A stretch of 64,000 nucleotides of DNA, from NCBI GenBank assembly GCA_022009975.1, contig CP091733.1:823001-887000 (forward strand), written 5' to 3'. Both the position numbers and the translations under genes were made by a program. The notes under the pieces were generated by a model that did not search any database, was not told the origin of the DNA, and was given only the letters and a program-made list of their open reading frames with translations. Shown here piece by piece: positions 55,330 through 64,000 of this stretch; positions within the stretch are counted from its first letter, which is position 1, and each line of letters begins with the position of its first letter. This DNA is from Phocaeicola vulgatus. GTDB taxonomy: Bacteria > Bacteroidota > Bacteroidia > Bacteroidales > Tannerellaceae.

Positions 55330-58168
55330 TTACTGGATTGTAGCAACTAAGTTTCTATCTCCGTATGCGTTATCGACACGGGCAACATTAACCCAGAATT
55401 TGCTATCATGCAACCATTCCAATGGGAATGCAGCTTTTGCACGTGAATAAGGATGATTCCACTCATCTCCTGCAACTTCATATTCCGGATGTGGAGCATT
55501 CTTTAATACGTTGTCAATCTTGTCTGCTGTTCCGTTTTCGACTTCTTCGATTTCTTTCCAGATGCACTCCATGATATCTACGAAGCGATCCAATTCTGCC
55601 TTGCTTTCACTTTCTGTCGGCTCAATCATCAAAGTACCGTGAACTGGAAATGACAAAGTAGGAGCGTGGTATCCGAAATCCATCAATCGTTTTGCGATAT
55701 CGCTTTCGTCAATACCTGAACGTTCTTTCACTGTACGGCATTCCAAAATCATTTCGTGACCAACTCTTCCTGTTGTTCCGCTATAAACGACACCGTATGT
55801 ATCTTTAAAGCGAGCTGCAAGATAGTTTGCACTCAGGATAGCTGTTTTAGTAGACAGTTTCAAACCTTCAGCACCTAATAAGCGGATATAAGCATAAGTA
55901 ATAGGTAAGATACCTGCACTGCCGTATGGAGCTGCTGCAACAGTGTTGAAGTCGCTACCCCAAAGAACAGGATGTTGAGGCAAGAATGGAACCAAATGTT
56001 CTGCAACACAAATCGGACCAACGCCAGGACCACCACCACCGTGAGGTGAAGCGAAAGTCTTGTGTAAGTTCAAATGGCATACATCGGCACCGATAGTACC
56101 AGGATTTGTCAATCCCACTTGGGCATTCATGTTAGCACCGTCCATATAGAACTGACCACCACAAGCGTGAACGATTTCGCCCATCTCTTTGATGTCTGCT
56201 TCAAAGATACCGTGAGTAGAAGGATATGTAATCATGGTAGCTGCCAAATGATCCTTGTTGGCTTCTGCTTTCGCTCTGAAGTCTTCCAAGTCGATGTTAC
56301 CATGCTCGTCACATTTCACTGTAACAGTTGTAAAGCCGCATTGGATTGCGCTGGCAGGGTTTGTTCCGTGTGCAGAAGCTGGCAAAAGGACAATGTTTCT
56401 TTCTCCTTGACCGATGCTTTCCAAATAAGCACGGATTACACGCAAACCTGTATATTCTCCGGCAGCACCAGAATTAGGCTGAAGTGTACATCCCTTGAAT
56501 CCGGTGATTTCGCACAAATAAGAAGAGAGGTTCTCAATCATTTCTTTGTAGCCTTCTACTTGGTTTTCCGGAGCATACGGGTGGATGTTTTGGAACTGAC
56601 CTAAGCTAAGTGGCAACATAGAAGCGGCAGGATTCAACTTCATTGTACAAGAACCTAATGAAATCATGGATTGAGCCAAAGAAACATCTTTTCTGCCCAA
56701 TCGGGTGATGTAGCGCATCAATTCAGTTTCTGTATGGTATTTCTTGAATACTTCTTGCTGCAAGAAAGAGCTTGTACGAGCGAATTTTTCATCGAAGTAT
56801 CTCTTGGCTGGGATAGCTTCTTTCAGCATGTACTCTTTACCTGCTGCTCCAGAGAAGATATAAAGCAGTACGCCTACGTCTGTTGGCTGAGTCGTTTCAT
56901 CTACACTTAATCCTACCAATCCATTGTCGAAGTAGCGTAAGTTAACTTTGCATTCCAGTGCAATTTCACGCAAAGCTTGGATGGATACGTTTGCCGGTAA
57001 TTCAAAGCGCAATGTGTCAAAGAAATCTCTGTTAAGTTGCCTGTATCCCAACTTTTCAATTTCTTGAGCAACGAATCCTGCTGTAGCATGGATTCTTCCA
57101 GCAATGTCTTTCAAGCCTTCTGCTCCATGATAAACAGCATAGAAACCAGCCATGGTTGCTAACAAAGCCTGGGCAGTACAAATATTAGATGTTGCTTTCA
57201 CGTTTGATATGTTGTTCACGGGTCTGTAAAGCCAAACGGTATGCAGGATGGCCATAAGCATCTTTAGAGATACCGATGATTCGTCCTGGGATAGAACGTT
57301 TGTATTCATCTTTTGTTGCAAAGAAAGCCGCAGAAGGACCTCCATAGAACATAGGAATACCAAAACGTTGGCTGCTACCGAATACTACGTCTGCGCCCCA
57401 TTCTCCCGGAGGTGTCAGCAATACCAAACTCATCAAGTCAGCAGCAACTGCAACTTTTGTACCATTAGCGTTAGCTCGTGCGATGAATTCTTTATAGTCT
57501 TCAATAGAACCGTTAGCGTTTGGATATTGAACAATAGCTCCAAACACATCAGGGGTAAATTCAAATGTGCTGTAATCTCCAGTTACGATTTTGACGCCTT
57601 GAGGAATAGCACGAGTATGTATAACTGCCAATGTGGATGCGAATACTTGGTTGTCAACAAACAAAGTGTTAGCACCTGCTTTTACTTGTGCACGGCTTCT
57701 TGCTCCGTGGAACATGGTCATAGCCTCTGCGGCAGCAGTTGCTTCGTCCAGCAAAGAACAGTTAGTCAAAGGAAGTCCAGTCAGGTCACAGATAACAGTT
57801 TGGAAGTTGATTAATGCCTCTAAACGTCCTTGTGAAACCTCTGCCTGATACGGAGTATAAGATGTGTACCATACAGGGTTTTCAAAAACATTGCGTTGGA
57901 TAGGAGCAGGGCAAATGGTATCATACCATCCCATTCCTATATAAGAAGTAAATACTTCATTTTTGGATGCCAGTTCGTTGATATGCTCAGCAAATTCACG
58001 TTCTGTCATAGGTTCAGGCAGATTGATGTCGTGTTTTAGGCGGATGTTCGAAGGAATTGTCTGGTCGATCAATTCATCTAAAGAATGAACACCAATAGCC
58101 TTTAGCATGGCAGGCAAATCTTCAGCTGCAATACCAACATGGCGATTAACAAATTTAGTTGTATCCAT
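55330..58168 (-). CDS. gcvP: Glycine dehydrogenase (decarboxylating), P protein (one frameshift)
   Basis: About 946 residues, the fused bacterial P-protein length. N-terminal half: FVNRHVGIAAEDLPAM, LLDEATAAAEAMTM, and YGGPSAAFFATKDEYKR near 285. C-terminal half: NSGAAGEYTGL, TNPASAIQCGF and the PLP-lysine motif LHKTFASPHGGGGPG near 695. The frame is broken at 57197-57199, where two A are missing from what should be HIKREKATSNICTAQ, one of the most conserved stretches of the protein. It decarboxylates glycine and loads the aminomethyl group on lipoyl-GcvH; with kbl and threonine dehydrogenase it continues threonine breakdown to C1 units. Other gcv genes are not in the window. Confidence 0.95.
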
Positions 58169-58180
58169 AATTATGTGTTT

Positions 58181-58822
58181 TTAATGTAAAAAAAGATTAT
58201 GTATTTTCTCGTATGCAATTGTTGTCTCCGGTCCGTGTCCGGGGAAAACGTTTGTTTCGTCAGGAAGTGTCAACAGTTGTTCTTTGATGGATCGGATAAG
58301 CTGTTCATGGCTTCCTCCCCAAAAGTCAGTTCTTCCGATACTTCCGGCAAATAAGGCATCTCCCACAAAAACTGCTTTTATGGTTGGTGCATAAAAAGCC
58401 ACACTTCCGGGCGAATGTCCGGGAACTTCTAATACATGAAGTTCGGAATGTCCGAATTTCACGCAGTCTCCGGCATGAAGTTCACATCCAAAAGATATAT
58501 CTTCCGAAATGCGTGGCAATCCGAACAACATAGCTTGTTGTTGGATGCTTGGCATCTGCTGTATATCCTTTGCATCAGCCTCAGGAAGTAAACCATATTT
58601 CTTATATATAAAAGGAGCTCCAAACAGATGGTCTACGTGTATGTGAGTACATAGATGGTGTTTTAGAATTAATTGATGGCTGGTTATGAAAGCAGATATT
58701 TCATTCTCCTCTACTGGACTTGAGCATCCGCAATCAATGATTACAGCTTCTTTCGTATCATCATACAAAAGATAACAATTCTCACCAAAGCTATTGACCG
58801 TGAATGTTTTTATCTGTATCAT
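58181..58822 (-). CDS. MBL-fold hydrolase, glyoxalase II-like
   Basis: 213 residues. Metal ligands are plain: THIHVDHLFG near 60 (HxHxDH), EVPGHSPGSVAFY near 135 and GDALFAGSIGRTDFWGG near 155, and FPGHGPETT near 195. This is the YcbL-type small metallo-beta-lactamase-fold hydrolase, commonly annotated as a hydroxyacylglutathione hydrolase-like thioesterase, although Bacteroidales lack glutathione, so another thioester is more likely. It overlaps rsmG by 4 nt and lies 12 nt upstream of gcvP on the same strand. Confidence 0.88.
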   Translation of the reverse strand: MIQIKTFTVNSFGENCYLLYDDTKEAVIIDCGCSSPVEENEISAFITSHQLILKHHLCTHIHVDHLFGAPFIYKKYGLLPEADAKDIQQMPSIQQQAMLFGLPRISEDISFGCELHAGDCVKFGHSELHVLEVPGHSPGSVAFYAPTIKAVFVGDALFAGSIGRTDFWGGSHEQLIRSIKEQLLTLPDETNVFPGHGPETTIAYEKIHNLFLH

Positions 58823-59484
58823 AAGGGTACGTAAACTACTTTCTTTGTCTCAAAATACTCTTCTTTAAATAAATCAGATAAATCCTGAGTAATGGCCATA
58901 TTTTTGAAGGGCAGAATTTCGTGTTGCAATTCGCCCCCTTTCAAACAGATTAATCCGTTAGGAAGAGCATTTATCTGTTTTTTCAAGATGTTTTTCTTAA
59001 CTATCTTCACCAAGTCTGCTAAAGGCATGACAGCACGACTTACAACAAAGTCGAATTGCTGTTTTTCCTCTTCTCCTCTGCAGTGCTTGAATGTGACATT
59101 CTTCAATCCAATAGCTTTAGCGATAGCTTGGCCGACTTTAATCTTTTTGCCAATGCTATCGACCAAGTGGAATGAAACATCGGGGAAGCAGATGGCCAAT
59201 GGTATTCCGGGGAATCCTCCACCTGTTCCTAAGTCCATTACTTTTGAACCACTATGAAAGTTCATCATTTGTGTGATACCTAAAGAATGTAGTACATGGT
59301 GTTGGTATAGATTTTCAATGTCTTTTCTTGAAATGACATTGATTTTGCTATTCCAATCCATGTATAAATCATAGAGAGCAGCAAACTGCCCCTTCTGCAG
59401 TTCGCTCAGGTTCGGAAAATATTCGAAGAGAGCTTCTAACTGCAGGGCGGCTGTCTCTGGTAAACAATTCTTGCTTATTTCCAT
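58819..59484 (-). CDS. rsmG: 16S rRNA 7-methylguanosine methyltransferase
   Basis: 221 residues. The GidB/RsmG pattern is clear: LYDLYMDWNSKINVISRKD near 46, motif I VMDLGTGGGFPGIPLAICFP near 85, VDSIGKKIKVGQAIAKAIGL near 112 and FVVSRAVMPLADLVK near 152. It methylates G527 of 16S rRNA. The end overlaps the start of the MBL gene. No frame break. Confidence 0.93.
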   Translation of the reverse strand: MEISKNCLPETAALQLEALFEYFPNLSELQKGQFAALYDLYMDWNSKINVISRKDIENLYQHHVLHSLGITQMMNFHSGSKVMDLGTGGGFPGIPLAICFPDVSFHLVDSIGKKIKVGQAIAKAIGLKNVTFKHCRGEEEKQQFDFVVSRAVMPLADLVKIVKKNILKKQINALPNGLICLKGGELQHEILPFKNMAITQDLSDLFKEEYFETKKVVYVPL

Positions 59485-59508
59485 TTCAATTGAATTTCCT
59501 ATAGTTTT

Positions 59509-60366
59509 TTACGGGCGCGAGATTCGAGTGATTGGAGAATCTGGTTTCAACAATAACTCAATCTGGTCGTAAGAAAGGTGAACAGTGATGGCTCCTACCA
59601 CGTATGGTGCAATCTCGTATTCATTATATGTATACGTGATTCCGGTTTCATCAACATAAAAATTATTGTTCGGGTAAATTTCGTCAACACTGAATATTCC
59701 TTCATCCTCAAGTTCTTCAGGAGATGACAATTTGTAATCCTTTGTCAATTGATGGATAATAATTTGAGAAAGTTTGGATTGATAATCTTCGACAAAGATA
59801 TCCTCTTCTTTTACAAATTGCCCATTCTCTAAGTCAATAACATAGTGTGAAGTGCAATGTGAGCCATGAGCTCCTCCTGTATAATTCTCATAATAAATTG
59901 TAAAGGAAAGAATTTCGTCTTTGTTGAATTTGATTTGATTTGAAAATGTTTCATAAGCAGAATACCAACTTCGTATTTCGTCAACTCCATGTTCCTTTTT
60001 GGAATCTATGAAATCTTGCTCCATGTCTTTGTATTCAGCGATATAAGTATCTGCGTATTTTTTTATCGCTTGTTTAGGAGGAAGCGAGTCGTAATCATGC
60101 CCGAAAAAGGCTGAGACAAAGTCCTTTTGCAGCATTGGCAATCTGTCTTTGTCTGCCGATACAGGATATACGAATTCTATATTCAAATCACAATTAGGAT
60201 TCTCCTTGTCACCCAGCATGTGATAGCTTTTTTCTATCTTGATAGAATCAAACTTCACATTATTGTCATTCTTCGTTTTAGGCGAGAATTGGCAACTGCT
60301 GAAGTAACATAGAATAGCACCTACAGCAATCAATCGAGTTGCTAATTTTAAAACAATGTTATTCAT
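59509..60366 (-). CDS. DUF3298/DUF4163 lipoprotein (RsiV-like)
   Basis: 285 residues with a lipoprotein signal (LIAVGAILCYFSSCQF). The body has FDSIKIEKSYHMLG and an acidic helical part, then the C-terminal DUF3298 motif YYENYTGGAHGSHC, TSHYVIDLENGQFV and AITVHLSYDQIELLLKP. The YTGGAHG motif is shared with RsiV-type anti-sigma factors and lysozyme-binding envelope proteins, but this one lacks a membrane-anchored anti-sigma domain. It overlaps the upstream acyl-CoA synthetase gene by 8 nt. Confidence 0.8.
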   Translation of the reverse strand: MNNIVLKLATRLIAVGAILCYFSSCQFSPKTKNDNNVKFDSIKIEKSYHMLGDKENPNCDLNIEFVYPVSADKDRLPMLQKDFVSAFFGHDYDSLPPKQAIKKYADTYIAEYKDMEQDFIDSKKEHGVDEIRSWYSAYETFSNQIKFNKDEILSFTIYYENYTGGAHGSHCTSHYVIDLENGQFVKEEDIFVEDYQSKLSQIIIHQLTKDYKLSSPEELEDEGIFSVDEIYPNNNFYVDETGITYTYNEYEIAPYVVGAITVHLSYDQIELLLKPDSPITRISRP

Positions 60367-62451
60367 TCTTATGATCTTTATCGCTTACAGCTTGCTTTTC
60401 AATGCGGATACGTGCATCTACAGCAAATATTCCGCGAGAGTCAGCAATAAGCGGGTTTATGTCCATTTCTTTAATCTCTTTGGCAAAACGCAGCAAAGTA
60501 GATAAGCGGACAATCATATCTGCATACGATTGTTCATCTATACCTTTTTGGCCTCTGGCTCCTTTAATGATTGGGTAGCCTCGTAACGAATGAATCATGG
60601 AGAATGTTTCATCGTAGGAGAGTGGAGCTAAACCGTAGCTGACATCTTTTAAGATTTCCACGAAGATACCTCCTAAGCCACAGAATACGATGTGGCCGAA
60701 CTTCTCTTCATATTTTGCACCTAAGAACAATTCTGTTCCTTTTAACATCGGCTGAATCATGATGGATTTTACTCCTGGAAGTTGCATCATTCGTTCGTAT
60801 TCCAATAATAGATGCTTGTCGCTCTTAATATTCAGTGCAACACCACCCATGTCGCTCTTATGCAAAGGTCCAACCACTTTTGCCACGACTGGATAACGTA
60901 CTTCATTGGCAAAACGAAGCAGTTCTTCTTTGTCGGCTGATACAAATTCTTCTACCAATGGAATATTGGCTGCTTTAATAACTGACGAGTATCGGCAGGA
61001 TTTAAGTAACCATCTTCAGGGATTCTTTCTATGATGCGTCTTACCTCTGCCACGTCAACCCCGTATAGCTGGATGTCGTTATTGGCTGGGGTAGGAGTGT
61101 TTAGAACTCGCGCCAAAGCTGTTCCCCAGGGTTACTTCATCCGAGAAGTTTACATGTCCCTTTTTAATGAAAGTCTGGACTTCAGGTCCGGCTGTTACAA
61201 TTGAAGGCAGGATGGGGAATATCGGTTTCTTGCATTCTACCATCTTGTTGTGTAAAACTTCGTATGTGTCGTATAGTTTCACCAATCCTGGGCTTCCAAA
61301 GATAACCATCATCAAATCGATGTTGTCGAATTTGTTTTCGCAATAGTCAATGGCTGTTGCCAAATGTTCCGGTGTTCCGGTCCCAATGATGTCAATAGGG
61401 TTGCCTACTGCTGCTCCTGGGAATAGTTTGGATTTTAATTCTTCAGCAATCGGACCGTTCAGGTCAGGTACGTTCAGGCGTCCTTTGGATAAGGCATCTG
61501 TCAACATGACAGCTGGACCTCCGGCATGAGTTATGACTGCACAATTCTTCCCTTTCACCTCTTTAAGAGTGAATATACAAGCTACAGTTGTCAACTCTTC
61601 CCTGCTAAAGCATCTTACAATACCTGCTTTTCTGAAAAGGGCTTCTACTGCAGAATCGGAACTGGCGATAGCTCCTGTATGTGAAGAAGCGGCACGTTTG
61701 CCCGAATCAGTACTGCCGGCTTTTATGGCTGCAATGCGGCATCCTTTTTAATGAGGGACGAAGCATGGTACAACAATTTGTCCGGATTTTTGATTTGCTC
61801 GATATATAGCATTTTGACTTTGGAATCTACATTAGGATTGAAATTCTTATCCATGTATTCCAATATATCTTCTACACCTATTTGTTTTGAATTTCCTACA
61901 GACCATACAGATGAAAAGAGTAGACCTTTGTTCAGGGCAGATTCAATAATGAAGAGAGCCGTACCTCCCGAACTGGAAATGAAATCGACTCCTTTCGGGT
62001 CAAATTCAGGAATAGGCCGGGTGAATACACCGTGGAAATGGGTATTCATCAAACCAATGCAGTTAGGACCTATCAATGATGCGCCTGCGTCACTGATGAC
62101 TTTGACTATTTCACTCTCCAATGCTGCCCCTTCTTTTGTCTCTTCTCCAAATCCAGCGGATATTAGGATGAAAGCCTTGACATTCTTTTGCTGGGCTAAA
62201 ACAGTTATAGCTTCCAAACAAGAGTGGCTGGGAATCGCAATGATTGCCATCTCTGTGTCGGGGATGTCGTGAACGGAATGATAGGACTTGATGCCTTGCA
62301 CATCTTCCTCACGTGGATTGACTGCATACAAATCTCCTTGATATTTGCCTTCAATCAGATTCCTGACTATACAACCTCCTGGTTTGTGGATATTGTTAGA
62401 ACCACCAACCACTACGATGCTTTTTGGGGATATCAACTCTCGGTTAACCAT
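60359..62451 (-). CDS. ADP-forming acetate--CoA ligase family protein (three frameshifts)
   Basis: About 697 residues. N-terminal CoA-binding Rossmann domain (PKSIVVVGGSNNIHKPGG), succinyl-CoA ligase-like domain with LIGPNCIGLMNT and ISSSGGTA, then KRAASSHTGAIASSDSAVEA (the phosphohistidine-region part), NPIDIIGTGTPEHLATAI and a C-terminal ATP-grasp (YPVVAKVVGPLHKSDMGGVA, with GTELFLGAKYEEKFG). Breaks lie at 61743-61744 (one G missing), 61124-61127 (one G extra) and 60974-60976 (one A missing). It interconverts acyl-CoA, ADP and phosphate with acid, CoA and ATP, conserving energy from fermented amino acids. Overlaps the next gene by 8 nt. Confidence 0.88.
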
Positions 62452-62492
62452 AGCTTATGTTTTATTAAATGGATAATTGCAAATATAGGTAT

Positions 62493-64000
62493 TTATTCGA
62501 ATATTTTGTCAATTCCAGTGTCAAAATTTTCTTCACTCTTAAAAGTTTTTCTTGACGATTTGCTATTGCAAGGGTCGCTGTATTCCTCTGGAATCTCAAA
62601 CTCCTCTTGCTCAGTATATCCTAATGTCTTGTCTGCGTATACTTTTTGCATATACAATCCATATATTGGAAGGGCAGCAGCTGCACCTTGTCCGAAATCC
62701 ATACGGTCGAAATGGATGGATCGTTCTTCTCCTCCTACCCAACATCCTGACACCAAACTTGGGGTGAATCCCATGAACCATGCGTCTGAATTGTTCTGGG
62801 TCGTACCGGTTTTTCCTCCCATAGGAGCTTGTATCTTGTAACGTCCACGGATACGTCCGCCTGTTCCCCCGTCTATGACGCTGCGTAACATGTGTAACAT
62901 TTTAAAGGTTGTCTCTTCACTCAGAATCTCTTTCATTTGCGGAGTGAAATTTGCAATGGTATTGCCGTATGAATCTTCGATACGTGTCACAAACATTGGT
63001 TCAACCCGGATGCCTCGGTTGGCAAATGTTGAATAACCGCTGACCATTTCCCCGACTGATGCGTCGGCTGAGCCTAAGCAGACAGAGATAACCGGGTCAA
63101 TCTGTCCTTGTAGTCCAAAGGAATGGAGCAAATCAACAAATTCGTATGGGGATAATTGTCCCATCAGATAGGCTGTTATCCAGTTGTCCGAGTTTTGCAA
63201 ACCCCATTGAACCGTTACCATTTCGCCCACCCGCTTTTTATTCGAGTTTCGAGGAGTCCACAGTTTCCCGTTGTAATCCTTTAATTGGGGCTGCACATGC
63301 AATATCTCGTCGCAAGGAGAAATCCCTGCGTTCATCGCTAATGAATATAAGTATGGTTTAATGGTAGAACCAATCTGCCTGCGCCCGCCATTTACCATAT
63401 CATATTGGAAGTAATTGTAATCTATGCCTCCCACATACGCTTTCACATAGCCGTTGTGAGGATTCATGGACATGAAAGCTGTGCGGAGGAAACTCTTATG
63501 GTAGCGGATGGAATCCATAGGAGACATGATGGTGTCAACCGGTCCATACCAAGAGAATACTCGCATTTCGACAGGCGTATTGAATACTTTCCGCATTTCA
63601 TTCTCTTTCATGCCGCTTTTTTTCATGCCTCTGTAACGGTCGGTCTGGTGCATCGCACGTGTCATGATGGTATCAATCTCGCCTTGTCGCAAATCTTTGG
63701 AGAACGGAGCGTAGCTGCGTCCTTTTTCTCCTTGAAGAACTGCGGCTGCAAATATTCTCCGATATGCTCTCTCACAGCTTCTTCTGCATATTTTTGCATG
63801 CGGGAATCGATGGTCGTATAAATTTTCAGACCATCAGTATATAAATTGTAAAACTCTCCGTCTGCACGTTTATTTTTATTGCACCAACCATAAAGGGGAC
63901 TCGTTTCCCATGCCAAAGAGTCTTCTGAATATTTTTGACCTTGCCAAGAGGCATAATTGCTTCTTTTGGGCTTTTTGGCATTTAATACCATGCGAAGATA
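62493..64000 (-). CDS. Class A penicillin-binding protein, 5' part beyond window (one frameshift)
   Basis: The transpeptidase half of a PBP1A/MrcA-type peptidoglycan synthase. Active-site serine motif GSTIKPYLY (SxxK), second motif SDNWITAYL, third motif KTGTTQNNSDAWFMG, and the end FEIPEEYSDP...GIDKIFE. The upstream part LYTDGLKIYTTIDSRMQKYA links from the glycosyltransferase domain, which would be outside the window. One A is missing in the run at 63723-63727, where EKKGRSYAPFSKDLRQGE is expected. It acts at the outer face of the inner membrane in cell-wall synthesis. Confidence 0.9.

Overview
The window looks like a chromosomal segment of a gut-type Bacteroidales bacterium. The evidence is Bacteroidetes-type promoters (a TTG element about 19-21 bp upstream of TAnnTTTG), weak or absent Shine-Dalgarno sequences, the long-insert Rho, a short-chain threonine dehydrogenase beside kbl, His-rich metal-efflux proteins and RagB/SusD-era surface lipoprotein styles. 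Parabacteroides or a close relative is my best guess from memory of similar proteins, but the sequence alone does not prove the genus.

Layout. 1-6.4 kb (minus strand): recQ (cut by the window edge), an ABC-F ATPase, an MFS carrier, a secreted thioredoxin-like protein and a MATE exporter. 6.4-12.5 kb (minus): a CusCBA-type metal efflux operon (His-rich small protein, His-rich lipoprotein adaptor, RND pump, outer-membrane factor) with a clear promoter and terminator. 12.6-15 kb: an alpha/beta hydrolase, then 1.2 kb of non-coding repeats. 15.07-23.4 kb: a radical SAM gene whose 3' end is duplicated 7.3 kb downstream; the 51-bp direct repeats bracket a small island holding a decayed ISL3 element, small accessory genes, a decayed IS4-type element and two DNA methyltransferases without an endonuclease. 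23.4-32.3 kb: a TIM-barrel isomerase, a GH127 enzyme, a proline iminopeptidase, the threonine-to-glycine pair (kbl and threonine dehydrogenase), a PHP phosphatase, a small conserved DNA-binding-type protein, DUF2007 and a tandem universal stress protein. 32.3-40.3 kb: a compact phosphosignalling cluster (LytTR, two FHA proteins, an acidic small protein, PP2C phosphatase, Ser/Thr kinase, then an exported barrel protein and an Ig/Kelch lipoprotein) running straight into cysE. 41-64 kb: housekeeping and envelope genes (ridA, rlmB, ZIP transporter, aspS, NIF3-like, zinc-ribbon coiled coil, tilS, rho, sulfatase, DUF418, gcvP, MBL hydrolase, rsmG, DUF3298 lipoprotein, ADP-forming acyl-CoA synthetase, a class A PBP cut by the window end).

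A strong technical signal cuts across everything: about two dozen one- or two-base indels, mostly in short homopolymers, break otherwise conserved genes (gcvP, the RND pump, the PBP, the acyl-CoA synthetase and others). They look like uncorrected sequencing errors, so I join the pieces into single genes. The in-frame stop codons in three island genes are of a different kind and may be real decay. The features most worth follow-up are the direct-repeat-bounded methyltransferase island, the FHA/PP2C/kinase/LytTR cluster with its exported partners, the perfect 13-bp hairpin at the start of the LytTR transcript, and two mirrored arrays of tandem short palindromes.
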